A stretch of 64,000 nt of DNA from Mogibacterium sp. (GTDB lineage Bacteria > Bacillota > Clostridia > Peptostreptococcales > Anaerovoracaceae). Where the stretch lies: contig JAFQZQ010000052.1 of assembly GCA_017405845.1 (NCBI GenBank), positions 1-64,000 of the forward strand. The letters run 5' to 3'. The notes below the pieces were generated by a model, which saw only the letters and a list, made by a program, of their open reading frames with translations, was not told the origin of the DNA and ran no database searches. A program made the translations under genes and the position numbers. Shown piece by piece: positions 43,910-53,705 of this stretch; the first letter of the stretch is position 1, and the number at the start of each line of letters is the position of its first letter.

Positions 43910-44518
43910 TTATACCTCCACTAATTTCTTCTTTGAGATCTTGCCGCGGACTACCGCTGCCGTCTGCTGGTCTCCCAGGTATACCTGGATGACGCGGATG
44001 TTCTCTTTGGCTTCAGGGATCTTAACCTTTTCGAACAGGTTGACCCTCTGCGAAGTCGTACGGAGTTCTTTCTCCAGCAGCTCTGTCTGCTTCCGGAGTG
44101 TTGAGACTAAAGCGTCCAGTCTGGCGATCTCACGAAGTTTGAAGACTGCAGTGTCTACCCAGAGCGGGTAGTCGTCCACATCGTAATTGATGTCTTTGAA
44201 CGTGAGCTCTTCGAATGCAGGTATCGTGACACCCGCGATATTCTCGTCCTTGACGATGACCCTGTCAGGCTGCACGAGCTGATCAAGTCTTTTCTTTTCG
44301 TCAAAGAGCTCGTTTTCTGCGAATACAGCTACCCAATCGTCCAAATCACCGATCATCTGAATGCGTTCGGCTTCCTTGCGCTCGAGCTCCGCGCGAATCC
44401 CCATGATCACCGTCTGCAGCTGCTGTTTCTTCAGCTGGAGGGTCGGAAGATAGCGCTGGAACTGCTTAAGGTTGTCCTTCTGCTTCTTCAGCTCATTCTT
44501 TGTAAGTTTGATAGCCAT
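43910..44518 (-). CDS. ntpD: V/A-type ATPase subunit D (central stalk)
   Basis: The 202-residue protein forms a long coiled coil at both ends (KLTKNELKKQKDNLKQFQRYLPTLQLKKQQL at the start; RTTSQRVNLFEKVKIPEAKENIRVI near the end), the pattern of the rotor shaft. The hallmark RRVNALE-type motif is here RVNLFEKVKIP. It follows subunit B by 15 bases. Confidence 0.92.
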   Translation of the reverse strand: MAIKLTKNELKKQKDNLKQFQRYLPTLQLKKQQLQTVIMGIRAELERKEAERIQMIGDLDDWVAVFAENELFDEKKRLDQLVQPDRVIVKDENIAGVTIPAFEELTFKDINYDVDDYPLWVDTAVFKLREIARLDALVSTLRKQTELLEKELRTTSQRVNLFEKVKIPEAKENIRVIQVYLGDQQTAAVVRGKISKKKLVEV

Positions 44519-44533
44519 GACCCGCTCCTTTGT

Positions 44534-45829
44534 TTAGTTCAACGCATCTCTGTTCGGCCATCTCTCCTCGATCAGACTTGTCTTCATTCCTGTCTCAACA
44601 GGGTCGAAGCATTCAGCGAGGATTTCCCAACCGAGGTCAAGCGCGTCTTCGAGCGGGATGTTCACGGAAAGATCCATCATCTTTGACTCGAACATCTCAC
44701 CATACTTAAGGAGCTTGTCATCCCACTCAGTCATCATGAATCCCATGGATTTCTTCTCGAGGGACTCCTTGTACTGAGCGTAGAGCTTGATCATACCATC
44801 CATCAGAGCACGGTGGTCGTTTCTCGTTTTACCGTTTACGTTCTGTTTAAGACGTGACAGCGATCCGAACGGCTCAATACGGCCGCCCTTGAGATAGTAC
44901 TGACCTTCCGTGATATATCCGGTGTTGTCCGGTACCGGGTGAGTTACGTCGTCACCAGGCATCGTAGTAACACCGAGGATAGTGATGGAGCCGGCGCCTT
45001 CGATATCTACTGCCTTTTCATAACGCGAAGCGAGGCAGCTGTAAAGGTCGCCCGGATAACCACGGTTCGACGGTACCTGCTCCATCGTGATCGCCATTTC
45101 CTTCTGCGCATCAGCGAAGTTGGTCATGTCTGTCAGGAGCACGAGTACTCTCTTGCCGGCGAGAGCGAACTGCTCTGCGACTGCCAGCGACATATCCGGC
45201 ACCAGTGTGCACTCTACGATAGGGTCTGCGGCGGTGTGGATGAACATTACGGTGTGGCTCATGGCTCCGCCCTTCTCAAGGGTATCACGGAATTCCATGT
45301 AGTCATCGTACTTGAGTCCCATGCCGCCCAGGATGATGACGTCTACCTCAGCCTGCATCGCGATTCTCGAGAGGAGCTGGTTGTACGGCTCGCCCGAGAT
45401 CGAGAAGATAGGCAGCTTCTGGCTCTCTACCAGTGTGTTGAATACGTCGATCATCGGGATACCTGTACGTACCATCTTGTTAGGGAGGATACGCTTAGCC
45501 GGGTTGAAGGACGGACCACCGATAGGGATCATGTTTTCGGTCAGAGCCGGGCCGTTGTCTCTCGGAACTCCCGCACCGTCGAAGATACGTCCGAGCAGGT
45601 GATCTGAGAACGAGACCATCATCGGTCTGCCGAGGAAACGTACAGGGTCAGTTGTGCTGACGCCCTGTGCGCCTGCGAATACCTGGAGTGAGACTATGTC
45701 TTTGTCCAGCTTGATAACGTTCGCGTAACTGTCGCCTACGAGAGCGAGGTCGCCGTTCTTGACGCCAGGTGCACGTACGGTGACGACGTTACCGACTATC
45801 GATTCTATTTTTGTATATACCTTTTGCAT
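44534..45829 (-). CDS. ntpB: V/A-type ATPase subunit B
   Basis: The 431-residue non-catalytic subunit of the hexameric head is complete: an N-terminal beta-barrel ([13 protein letters not shown]), the nucleotide-domain blocks [12 protein letters not shown] and [20 protein letters not shown] in place of a true P-loop, and [15 protein letters not shown]. It follows subunit A by 12 bases. Confidence 0.95.
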   Translation of the reverse strand: MQKVYTKIESIVGNVVTVRAPGVKNGDLALVGDSYANVIKLDKDIVSLQVFAGAQGVSTTDPVRFLGRPMMVSFSDHLLGRIFDGAGVPRDNGPALTENMIPIGGPSFNPAKRILPNKMVRTGIPMIDVFNTLVESQKLPIFSISGEPYNQLLSRIAMQAEVDVIILGGMGLKYDDYMEFRDTLEKGGAMSHTVMFIHTAADPIVECTLVPDMSLAVAEQFALAGKRVLVLLTDMTNFADAQKEMAITMEQVPSNRGYPGDLYSCLASRYEKAVDIEGAGSITILGVTTMPGDDVTHPVPDNTGYITEGQYYLKGGRIEPFGSLSRLKQNVNGKTRNDHRALMDGMIKLYAQYKESLEKKSMGFMMTEWDDKLLKYGEMFESKMMDLSVNIPLEDALDLGWEILAECFDPVETGMKTSLIEERWPNRDALN

Positions 45830-45841
45830 GCTTGCGACCTC

Positions 45842-47572
45842 CTACTCTACGACCTTTGCCATGTAAAAGTCTGAGATCTTTTTCTCCTGTGCTTCGAACT
45901 CCGGAGTCTCGAACTCACATCCGTGCCAGTCAAGGAATTCCTGTCTGAGCTGGTTGAAGAATGCACGGATCTCTCTCTTGTCTGTGATATCGTATTTCTT
46001 TGTCAACGCATCATAGAGTCTGCCGAATTCTCTGCGCTGTCTATCAGGTACGCATGCTTCGTCGATCGGGTCGAAGGAGTTCTGCTGCAGATAAACGGCG
46101 TCGAGAAGTTCGCCCTTCTGATAGATGATGTAGTCTTCACTGGAGGTACCTTCCTCGCCGACTACCTTCATCATCTGGTTGACTTCCGTGCTCCTGATAA
46201 GGATGCCGCGGGCCTTGTTGACAAGATCCATGTCTACAACGCCTTTGTACTTTGACCAGGAATCTACCGGGTGGATCGCAGGGTACTTACGGGCGTCGGA
46301 ACGCTCTCTTGCGAGTCCGTGGAACGCTCCTACTACCTTCAGTGTAGCCTGTGTTACAGGCTCTTCGAAGTTACCACCGGCCGGTGATACGGTTCCGCCG
46401 ATTGTGATGGAAGCGATCTGTCCGTCATCGAGACGAACTCTTCCGGCTCTCTCATAGAAAGCAGCGATGGTGGACTCGAGGTAAGCCGGGAACGCCTCCT
46501 CGCCCGGGATCTCCTCAAGACGTCCGCTCATCTCACGCATCGCCTGAGCCCAACGGCTTGTGGAGTCAGCCAGCAGCAGGACGTCGAGTCCCATCTGTCT
46601 GTAGTACTCAGCAAGTGTAACCGCTGTGTAGCAGGAAGCTTCACGGGCAGCTACCGGCATGGACGATGTGTTGCAGATGATGATGGTTCTTTCCATCAGT
46701 GAACGGCCTGTCTTAGGGTCGATCAGCTCAGGGAACTCTTTAAGTACTTCTACTACCTCGCCAGCACGCTCTCCGCAGGCAGCTACGATTACTACGTCTG
46801 CCTCAGAGTTCTTGGCCTGCATGTGCTGAAGTACGGTTTTGCCCGCGCCGAAAGGTCCCGGTGTGCAGAATGTTCCGCCCTTCGCTACAGGAAGGAAGGA
46901 GTCGATGCAGCGGATCTTTGTTACGAGCGGTTCTGTCGGGCGCAGCTTCTCAGAGTAGCACTTAACTGCCTGCTTGATAGGCTGTGTGAAGATCATTGTG
47001 AGATCTTTTGTTTCGCCCTTTGCGTTTTCGATTGTGCAGACTGTCGATCTTACGTTGTACGAGCCTGCTTTATTGATTGACTTCACTGTCCAGTCACTGC
47101 CCCTCAGTGTGAAAGGAACCATGATGTGGTGTGTGAACAGACCTTCAGGTACGGTACCGATGGTGCTGCCCGCCTTAACATGGTCTCCGATCTTGGCTAC
47201 CGGTGTGAAGTCCCAGTCACGATCAGGGATCGCGTCAAGGTATACTCCTCTGTCCAGGAAGAAACCGCACTGCTCCGCCAGCTTTGGCAGAGGGTTCTGC
47301 AGTCCGTCGAATACCTGCGTCAGCAGTCCCGGACCCAGATCTACGCTCATCAGCTCGCCGGTGAACTCTACCTGGTCACCGACCTTGATGCCGTTGGTCA
47401 TTTCGTAGATCTGCATGCTTACTTCCCCGTTGTTGATACGGATTACCTCTCCTTTGAGGCGTTTGTCGTCAACGAGGATGTAACCTACTTCATTCTTTCG
47501 AACGGAGCCATCGAAGTCTACCTTTATAAGGTTGCCGTTGACTCCGGCTACATATCCTGTTTGTGTTTTCAT
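45842..47572 (-). CDS. ntpA: V/A-type ATPase catalytic subunit A
   Basis: This 576-residue catalytic subunit has the P-loop GPFGAGKT (239-246), the bulge or non-homologous insert at about 100-190, IVAACGERAGEV and LADSTSRWAQAMREMSGRLEEIPGEEAFPAYL. It hydrolyses or makes ATP at the A/B interface. It follows the DUF2764 gene by 12 bases. Confidence 0.95.
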   Translation of the reverse strand: MKTQTGYVAGVNGNLIKVDFDGSVRKNEVGYILVDDKRLKGEVIRINNGEVSMQIYEMTNGIKVGDQVEFTGELMSVDLGPGLLTQVFDGLQNPLPKLAEQCGFFLDRGVYLDAIPDRDWDFTPVAKIGDHVKAGSTIGTVPEGLFTHHIMVPFTLRGSDWTVKSINKAGSYNVRSTVCTIENAKGETKDLTMIFTQPIKQAVKCYSEKLRPTEPLVTKIRCIDSFLPVAKGGTFCTPGPFGAGKTVLQHMQAKNSEADVVIVAACGERAGEVVEVLKEFPELIDPKTGRSLMERTIIICNTSSMPVAAREASCYTAVTLAEYYRQMGLDVLLLADSTSRWAQAMREMSGRLEEIPGEEAFPAYLESTIAAFYERAGRVRLDDGQIASITIGGTVSPAGGNFEEPVTQATLKVVGAFHGLARERSDARKYPAIHPVDSWSKYKGVVDMDLVNKARGILIRSTEVNQMMKVVGEEGTSSEDYIIYQKGELLDAVYLQQNSFDPIDEACVPDRQRREFGRLYDALTKKYDITDKREIRAFFNQLRQEFLDWHGCEFETPEFEAQEKKISDFYMAKVVE

Positions 47573-47584
47573 ATAGCACTCCTG

Positions 47585-48106
47585 TTACAAACTGTATACG
47601 CGCTGCTGTATCCCGTCGAATAGAGATTTGAATTCAGCCTTGCCCTTCGTATCCTCGAAGCAGTTCTGGCGCTCCAGCAATTTCAATTTGATCGCATATC
47701 CGAACAGCACATGATCATCAAACATATGCAGTCCTACCAGTGAGTCAAGAGCCTCAAACTCATACTCCAGAAGGAGCTTCTCCGCCTCGAGCGGATTCTT
47801 GGCAGAAAGTGCGGCGCCTACTACCTGTGCGATCTGACCGTCTTTATCAAAGGCCGATGAATAGCTCCTGCCGAGATTCATGCTTCTCTGATAATTCATT
47901 TCTTTGGTCAGCATTCCGTAGAACTTCGCCCACTCTTCTACAAGCGGACCTTCTGTTGAAGAAAGTGTGAGGTCTTTTAGCAGCTGATATTTTGCATCAC
48001 TCACATTTGACTGGCAGCATGACAGAAATTCGTCGTATGTGATCGGCATATCTCCGTCTGCTCTGAGGTCAGGAAGGCTTGCTATCAGATAATAATACGA
48101 AGCCAT
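47585..48106 (-). CDS. DUF2764 protein of the V-ATPase operon
   Basis: The 173-residue protein starts MASYYYLIASLPDLRADGDMP, the hallmark of DUF2764, and is helical throughout. It is encoded between subunits E and A, as in Chlamydia, spirochaetes and Bacteroidetes, in the place where other V/A operons hold subunits C and F. It is probably the C (d) equivalent that links rotor shaft and K ring, but this is inferred from position and size. Confidence 0.85.
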   Translation of the reverse strand: MASYYYLIASLPDLRADGDMPITYDEFLSCCQSNVSDAKYQLLKDLTLSSTEGPLVEEWAKFYGMLTKEMNYQRSMNLGRSYSSAFDKDGQIAQVVGAALSAKNPLEAEKLLLEYEFEALDSLVGLHMFDDHVLFGYAIKLKLLERQNCFEDTKGKAEFKSLFDGIQQRVYSL

Positions 48107-48121
48107 ACTGCTCCTCCTTCT

Positions 48122-48685
48122 TTACTGGAAGTCAAGATCTCTGAAGTAAGGCATCAGCATTTCCATTATTCCGTCATCTGAACAATCGAAATAGCCGGAA
48201 CCATCCTTGGCTGCAAGGCGGAATCCCTTCTGAACCTCCTTTGTCGGCCTGATTTCCAGTCCTTTCTTGATTTCATCAGCGAGCTCCTTCTTGAGGACAT
48301 CGCCGACCTCGGATACCTCTGCTGCGTAATCTGCAACGTTCTCACCAGCAATGGCCGCGCGGATAAGTTTGCCAAGCGCTTCGCCTGAAAGCTCTTTGCC
48401 GATATCAGCGGCGAGGATCTTTTCGAACTCTCCCTGAATCTCAGTCTTGAATGCCAGGACAGCATCACGCTTTGCCTGCTCGGCACTGACTGCTGCGCTC
48501 TCTCTGAGAATTGAGATTTCCTTCTCAGCGGCGTCTTTGTACTGCTGTGCCTCAGACTTTGCCCCGGCAACGATTGATTCGGCTTTCTTTTTTGCTTCTG
48601 CAATAATAGATTCCGCTTCGGCATTTGCCGCCTCTATCCCCTCTTTACGAATAGAGGAGACAAGGTCTTGAATCTGTAATTCCAT
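48122..48685 (-). CDS. ntpE: V/A-type ATPase subunit E (peripheral stalk)
   Basis: From the ATG at 48685 (AGGAGG five bases before it; a GTG two codons up is closer and less likely) the protein has 187 residues. The first 85 or so form an Ala/Glu/Lys-rich coiled coil (AEAESIIAEAKKKAESIV) and the rest a small alpha/beta domain. It is the first gene of the operon. No gene for the partner subunit G/H is visible. Confidence 0.9.
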   Translation of the reverse strand: MELQIQDLVSSIRKEGIEAANAEAESIIAEAKKKAESIVAGAKSEAQQYKDAAEKEISILRESAAVSAEQAKRDAVLAFKTEIQGEFEKILAADIGKELSGEALGKLIRAAIAGENVADYAAEVSEVGDVLKKELADEIKKGLEIRPTKEVQKGFRLAAKDGSGYFDCSDDGIMEMLMPYFRDLDFQ

Positions 48686-48783
48686 AGGCACCTCCTGTTT
48701 TGAATCAATAAACTACATCACCGAAAACTTATGAAATTACCCCCTGAAACCAATGCTCAGAGGGCACAGTTTTTCCTATGTTA

Positions 48784-48812
48784 ATTATAGCGGCAGAAGA
48801 GATGCACTTCAA
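48784..48812 (-). promoter_or_regulatory. Promoter of the V-ATPase operon
   Basis: TTGAAG (48812-48807), 17 bases, TATAAT (48789-48784) on the minus strand. The leader would be about 95 bases and holds a stem CCCTCTGA/TCAGGGGG near 48733-48756. The rest of 48813-48962 holds only the terminator given separately. Confidence 0.8.
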
Positions 48813-48869
48813 ATAAAACATGATTAATTTTATTTGACAATCTTTTAACGCAGTCATTTCAATGGTTAA

Positions 48870-48889
48870 CAAAAAAGCCCTTTCGGGCT
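48870..48889 (-). terminator. Rho-independent terminator ending the secA-rlmH run
   Basis: AGCCC, a GAAA tetraloop, GGGCT and then TTTTTTG on the minus strand. It lies about 75 bases after the small membrane-protein gene and just ahead of the V-ATPase promoter. Confidence 0.88.
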
Positions 48890-48962
48890 CCGTACACAAA
48901 AAAACAATTTAGACGCAAAAAGCCTGCAGTTTCAAGCCTTTTCGGAAACTATTTTTGCCTTT

Positions 48963-49118
48963 TCAGTCCCACAAAAACATCCCCGCAGAAAGTACATAAA
49001 ACACTATCATCGACGCCACAAGTATGAGCGCCATGACCTTTGCCCCCCTGTTGAGACGCTTCCTGCTGTCCTCATAATCCTTCATCGTCTTATTTGTGTT
49101 GGTGCTTTTCTTTGCCAT
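48963..49118 (-). CDS. 51-residue single-helix membrane protein
   Basis: AAGGGGA stands seven bases before an ATG that lies 15 bases after the rlmH stop. The product has a basic, polar start (MAKKSTNTNKTMKDYEDSRK), a further RLNRGAKVM, then a hydrophobic helix ALILVASMIVFYVLSAGMF and ends in LWD. It is not similar to anything I know. Its good start signals, tight spacing to rlmH and the terminator after it support a real gene. Confidence 0.72.
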   Translation of the reverse strand: MAKKSTNTNKTMKDYEDSRKRLNRGAKVMALILVASMIVFYVLSAGMFLWD

Positions 49119-49133
49119 TTTTATTCCCCTTAT

Positions 49134-49613
49134 TTATTTATGATATGTTTCACCGGCGTTGATCTTGAACGCCCTGTATATCTGCTCCAGCAGCACTATG
49201 CGGGCAAGCTGGTGCGGAAGTGTAATCTTTCCGAAGCTGAGCCTGAGCGAGGCACGCGATTTTACCTCTTTGCTGAGTCCCAGGCTGCCGCCTATAACGA
49301 AGTCTATCGTGGAGCTGGTGAATGAGATGTCTGCTATCTTTGCTGCGAGCTCTTCCGATGACAGCTCTCGTCCGCCTATGTCGAGCGCTATCACGTAATC
49401 GCCTGCTCCGATCCTGTCCAGTATGGACTTTCCTTCCTTTACAATTACGTTCTCCTCATCTGCGCGCGAAGCATGCGCCGGCAGCTTCTCCTCTTTGACT
49501 TCGACCACAGAAATACTGCAGTACGCGCCGAGCCTCTTCATGTACTCGGCTGACGCAGCCTCCCAGTACTTCTCCTTGAATTTTCCTACGCAGATTATCC
49601 TTATATTAAGCAT
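49134..49613 (-). CDS. rlmH: 23S rRNA pseudouridine-1915 N3-methyltransferase RlmH
   Basis: The 159-residue SPOUT methyltransferase has the knot motifs IALDIGGRELSSEELA and FVIGGSLGLSKEVKSRA, followed by ITLPHQLARIVLLEQIYRAFKI and the closing YHK. It methylates the pseudouridine in helix 69 of 23S rRNA. Its start overlaps the stop of the metallo-hydrolase gene by eight bases. Confidence 0.96.
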   Translation of the reverse strand: MLNIRIICVGKFKEKYWEAASAEYMKRLGAYCSISVVEVKEEKLPAHASRADEENVIVKEGKSILDRIGAGDYVIALDIGGRELSSEELAAKIADISFTSSTIDFVIGGSLGLSKEVKSRASLRLSFGKITLPHQLARIVLLEQIYRAFKINAGETYHK

Positions 49614-50424
49614 GAAGAAATGTAAGTCCCTCTTTGGCAGCTACATCGAGAAGGTAATCCTCCCCCCGGTGAAAGCCTGCTGCACTGAGTGTGTCTTCCA
49701 CTGTCTGGCGGGCAAACAGCGGCGCATTGTTGTGAAAGCTTAGGTGGGCCAGCATAATGCGGAGCGGCTCCTGCATATGGGCTGCCTTTCTGTCTGTAAG
49801 TATGCTTGCCAGCACGTCTCCGGCGTAATCATTGGACAGATGGCCTTTTTCTCCCTTTATGCGGACCTTTACCGGATAAGGATACTCTCCAAACATCAGC
49901 ATGTCTACATCATGATTTGCTTCAAAGACCAGAAGGCCGGCGTCGCTTACGGCTGCATATATCTCCTCGGTCACGATGCCTGTGTCTGTCACTATCGCCA
50001 GCTTCTCTTCTCCGGACGTAATGGTGAAGCCCAACGGCTCCGCTGCGTCGTGGCTGAGCGGAAAAGCGGCTATCTCCATGTCGTCATCGTTATCGAGCCT
50101 GACTATCTCGCCGGCAGACAGCAGGACTACCCTCTCCTCCGGCACGTGGCAGAAGGCGTCGGTGCATTCCACCGTGCCGCGGCTCGCGTAAAAGAACGCG
50201 TTGCAGCACTTGCGCGATATCGCTCTCACGCTCTTCACGTGGTCGACATGCTCGTGTGTTATGAGCACGGCATCCACATCTGCCGGGTCTGTCCCCAGAT
50301 GCTCGAGCGCGGCGATTATCTTCTTTGCCGGGAGACCCACGTCGATCAGGATGGTGCGTCCCTCCGTCATTACTATGTATGAATTTCCGGAGCTGCTGCT
50401 CCCTACTGAAACTATTTCGATCAT
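49606..50424 (-). CDS. Metallo-beta-lactamase-fold hydrolase, WalJ/YycJ type
   Basis: From the ATG at 50424 the protein has 272 residues. It starts IEIVSVGSSSSGNSYIV, the YycJ-type opening, and holds the metal motif THEHVDH, then AFPLSHDA and LAHLSFHNNAP. It is probably a nuclease-like hydrolase linked to DNA repair or replication, as proposed for YycJ. The start overlaps the addB stop by four bases; a longer reading of 23 residues lies over addB and is unlikely. The usual neighbours walRK are absent. Confidence 0.85.
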   Translation of the reverse strand: MIEIVSVGSSSSGNSYIVMTEGRTILIDVGLPAKKIIAALEHLGTDPADVDAVLITHEHVDHVKSVRAISRKCCNAFFYASRGTVECTDAFCHVPEERVVLLSAGEIVRLDNDDDMEIAAFPLSHDAAEPLGFTITSGEEKLAIVTDTGIVTEEIYAAVSDAGLLVFEANHDVDMLMFGEYPYPVKVRIKGEKGHLSNDYAGDVLASILTDRKAAHMQEPLRIMLAHLSFHNNAPLFARQTVEDTLSAAGFHRGEDYLLDVAAKEGLTFLHA

Positions 50425-53400
50425 TCTTTCTCTTTCGGTTTTGCTTTTATTGGGCGGTACGAGTTCTTTACGTATCCGCGGTCGCGCCTGCATACTGACT
50501 TGTAGCTGCAGTAGCCGCAGGCAAGCCGGTTGTCTACCCTCAGCGGGTTTATCCCTATCTTTCCGCCGAGTATGCCTTCGGCTGTCTCCTCAATGCGCGC
50601 TATTACTTCGCCGCGGACTTCCTCGTACTCATCGCGGCTTATGGCTGCTCCTTTCGGCGACGACAGCACCTTCTCCGGCATCGCCCCCAGAACGCCCTCT
50701 TCATTTATGAACGCGCCCTTAAGTTTAAACTCGTCTTCGGCTTCTCTTCTGAGCAGATTACCTATTTGCTTCTCGCTCTTATCGTTTATCGATTCGATAG
50801 GATCCTTGATGTTGAAGTAGAACATCCCTGCCGGCGTGAGCTCACCCGATGTCGCTGAAATAAGATAAATCATCAGCTGCATCTTGTATCCCTGACGCAT
50901 CTTCCAGAGGTCGAGCTTGTCGCTGCCCGTCTTGTAGTCGATGATGCGTACGCGGCTCTCTCCGCCAATGTCCATTATGTCGGCACGGTCTATCTTGCCC
51001 TCTACGTATACCTCACCGTCACCGGCTTTGATCTTCAGCGGCTCAATTTTTGCGTGTCTGCCAAACGGCTCCTCGAACGAGGCGCTCACCACCGATTCTG
51101 CAGCCAGCTGAGTGGCCATCGCTTTCGCTGCTGAGGCGCAGATCTCGCGTATACGGCTCATTCGATACTCCTCACATCCCGTGGATATGAAGAGTCCGCC
51201 CATGTAGCTCTGCGACAGCTCATCGAGTGCCGCGGTAACGAGATCCTCCAGCGAGTCATCATCGGGGATCTCATCCGCCTTCATTATCTGCCTGGCAACA
51301 GCCATCAGGCATTCGTGATATACATCTCCCACCGAGCGTGCATCGCTCGCGAACGTCCTCTCCTCTTTTGGTCTGAGGCCTCTGTCTATGAAATACCTGA
51401 ACGGGCAGTCTATGTAACTGCCTATCGACGATGCGCTGAGCGAAAGGCTGCCGTCCTTTCTGCAGTAGAGATCCTTCGCTGTAGCCTTGCCGAGCGGTCT
51501 TTGCACGTTGTCGTAGGCTGCCGCCTTGAGCATGGTGTCGAGCTCGTCCTTGCGCTTGTCCGCATACCAGTAGAGCATGGCCCGTGTCAGAGCATCCGGC
51601 TCGTCCGGAGCATTTGCGTCCTTTATGCGGTTTATGAGGTGCCTCATGCCGTCGCCGGCTGTGTTGAGTTTATCGGCCGCTCCTGCTTTCAGCGTCTCCC
51701 CGCGACCCATGCTTATTATGTCTTTGCGTATGAGCCCGTCGCGGTCTATGCGCGGGAACAGCGTTCTTATCGAGTCGATCACAGGTGACGGGCTCGCGTC
51801 GCGGCCCTCTGTGTCTGTCATTGACCAGCTTATGTATATCTTTTCGGAAGGTCTCGCCATCATGCGGTACATGGCGACGTTCTCTTCGTCCATCTTTATG
51901 TCATCAAGGCTTCCGAGCGCAAAGCCCCTTTCCTTGAAATACTCTTTTTCATCCACGGAGAAGAGGCCCTCAGTCTGAGGCGAAAGCGGCATGACGCCTT
52001 CGCACGCGCCGAGTATCACCGCAGCCTTCATCCGGCGCGGTCTGGTCCTTATCATGGTGCCCATAGAGAGTCCGTCTACCGACGGAGGAATGACTCCTAC
52101 CTCAACGTCTGACAGACCCGCCACGTAGATATCCGTGAATTCCGCGAGATCCATCGGAGCATCACCCATTATGCCGTCGATCTGGCCGAGCAGCTCCATG
52201 GCTTTGGTAAAGCTCTGAGTGATACGCTGGGCTTCGTCGTGCAGACCGGCATCGTCCATCGCGGCTGCGGCCGCTTCGACTTTGTCAGCAAGCTTCCATT
52301 CGTCATCCAGGTATTCCCTGAAGTCCTTTATGAACTCTCTGACTGTATCGTCTTTCGCGATCGCGGAGAGCTTTGCCACTGAATCCGACACGCTCTTTCT
52401 GACCGATTCGAGGCGGTCAAAAGCATCATCGCCCAGGCTGTCCCTTCCGTATTTGAAAGGCTTGTCCCACATGGAGCCTTTAATGCGGTATTCTCTGGCG
52501 TAGTTCTCGAGGTCTTCTATATCGCTGTCATCGATGTCCGTGAGCCCGGTCTTCAGCATCGCGAAAAGAAACTGCGACGACTTGCGGTGCACAGGAAATT
52601 CCAGGAGATTGACTATGAACCCTACTGCTGCGCTATCGGTGATGTCCCTCGATGTATCGGCGAATACCGGCAGCCCGTACTCGGCAAAAACGCGCCTTAT
52701 GACCGGCTGCATCGAGCCTTCATCATTTGCTATAAGCTGTATCTCGCGCATCCTGTACCCGAGATCGCGTATCAGATGCCACACATACGCAGCCGCGCTC
52801 TCCGCCTCGTAGTACGGGTTCGCAGCGCAGACCATCGTCAGATCTTCAGGAATAAAGTCAGCGTTCTCCGCTCTCTCTGCCGGACTCAGCACGTCCTTCC
52901 AGAGGGACTTTTCCATGCGCCTTATGGTTTCGGATTTCGCGCTCTCGTAGGATGAGTCGATGAGGACGATCCCCTCTGTCACATCCAGGGATGCGACGAG
53001 GCGCTTGTCGAGGCCGAAGTCGCTGATATTGACTATAAAGTTGACCGACCCGGCTGTCTTTGCCAGCTCCGCCACGGCATCGGCAAATTTCGGTGTGATG
53101 CTGTCGTATCCGTATATCCAGATGTTCTTTCCGCGTACCAGCTTTGAATCCTTTATCGCGTTTACATACATCTCGATATAGTCTTCGGAGTCGGTGTATC
53201 TGCCCTCGATGGCCTCCTCATAGGCGCTTATCACGCCGCTCAGCTCTTTCAGCTTGGCCTCGAGTATGGGATCGCCATCTGCGTCGCCGGTCATCTTCTG
53301 CAGCTTCTCTAGCGTGCAGTCCTGCTGCTTGAATTCGGAAATGAAATCGTTGAGCATCGAGGTGAAGGTCAGCTTGCCTGCCACCCTGCTGAAGATATCG

Positions 53401-53699
53401 AATTCATCGCTGTGCTCGCGTATGAGCATCGAAAGCAGCATGAATCGCCCGTATTTGTCTATCATCTTTACGGACTCCAGACCCTGCTCCGTGAGGACCT
53501 TGAGTCCCAGACGGTTCATCGATGTTATCTCAACGTTGAACAGGCAGTCGGTACCGAGGTAATTCAGCGCCTGCTCTTCAGCCACGAGAGTGTACTGATC
53601 AGGCACCAAAACAAGCGTCTCACCTCCGTGCTCCTTCACACGGTCATAGATGAAACGCTCCTTGTCGATATTCTCCCTGCCTGCAAATAATCTCAGCAT
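50421..53699 (-). CDS. addB: Helicase-nuclease subunit AddB, without a P-loop
   Basis: The 1092-residue protein has the AddB layout: an inactive helicase-like front, then a RecB-type nuclease domain with RIIDYKTGSD (catalytic Asp and Lys) framed by the iron-sulfur cysteines (YIDCPFRYF and C1061, C1064, C1070 in ACGYCSYKSVC). AddAB resects double-strand breaks. The first motif, GRSGSGKT in typical AddB, reads AGRENIDKE here, so the ATP-binding lysine is lost. addA is not next to it and not in the window. It lies six bases after prfB. Confidence 0.9.
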   Translation of the reverse strand: MLRLFAGRENIDKERFIYDRVKEHGGETLVLVPDQYTLVAEEQALNYLGTDCLFNVEITSMNRLGLKVLTEQGLESVKMIDKYGRFMLLSMLIREHSDEFDIFSRVAGKLTFTSMLNDFISEFKQQDCTLEKLQKMTGDADGDPILEAKLKELSGVISAYEEAIEGRYTDSEDYIEMYVNAIKDSKLVRGKNIWIYGYDSITPKFADAVAELAKTAGSVNFIVNISDFGLDKRLVASLDVTEGIVLIDSSYESAKSETIRRMEKSLWKDVLSPAERAENADFIPEDLTMVCAANPYYEAESAAAYVWHLIRDLGYRMREIQLIANDEGSMQPVIRRVFAEYGLPVFADTSRDITDSAAVGFIVNLLEFPVHRKSSQFLFAMLKTGLTDIDDSDIEDLENYAREYRIKGSMWDKPFKYGRDSLGDDAFDRLESVRKSVSDSVAKLSAIAKDDTVREFIKDFREYLDDEWKLADKVEAAAAAMDDAGLHDEAQRITQSFTKAMELLGQIDGIMGDAPMDLAEFTDIYVAGLSDVEVGVIPPSVDGLSMGTMIRTRPRRMKAAVILGACEGVMPLSPQTEGLFSVDEKEYFKERGFALGSLDDIKMDEENVAMYRMMARPSEKIYISWSMTDTEGRDASPSPVIDSIRTLFPRIDRDGLIRKDIISMGRGETLKAGAADKLNTAGDGMRHLINRIKDANAPDEPDALTRAMLYWYADKRKDELDTMLKAAAYDNVQRPLGKATAKDLYCRKDGSLSLSASSIGSYIDCPFRYFIDRGLRPKEERTFASDARSVGDVYHECLMAVARQIMKADEIPDDDSLEDLVTAALDELSQSYMGGLFISTGCEEYRMSRIREICASAAKAMATQLAAESVVSASFEEPFGRHAKIEPLKIKAGDGEVYVEGKIDRADIMDIGGESRVRIIDYKTGSDKLDLWKMRQGYKMQLMIYLISATSGELTPAGMFYFNIKDPIESINDKSEKQIGNLLRREAEDEFKLKGAFINEEGVLGAMPEKVLSSPKGAAISRDEYEEVRGEVIARIEETAEGILGGKIGINPLRVDNRLACGYCSYKSVCRRDRGYVKNSYRPIKAKPKEKE

Positions 53700-53705
53700 T
53701 TATTA

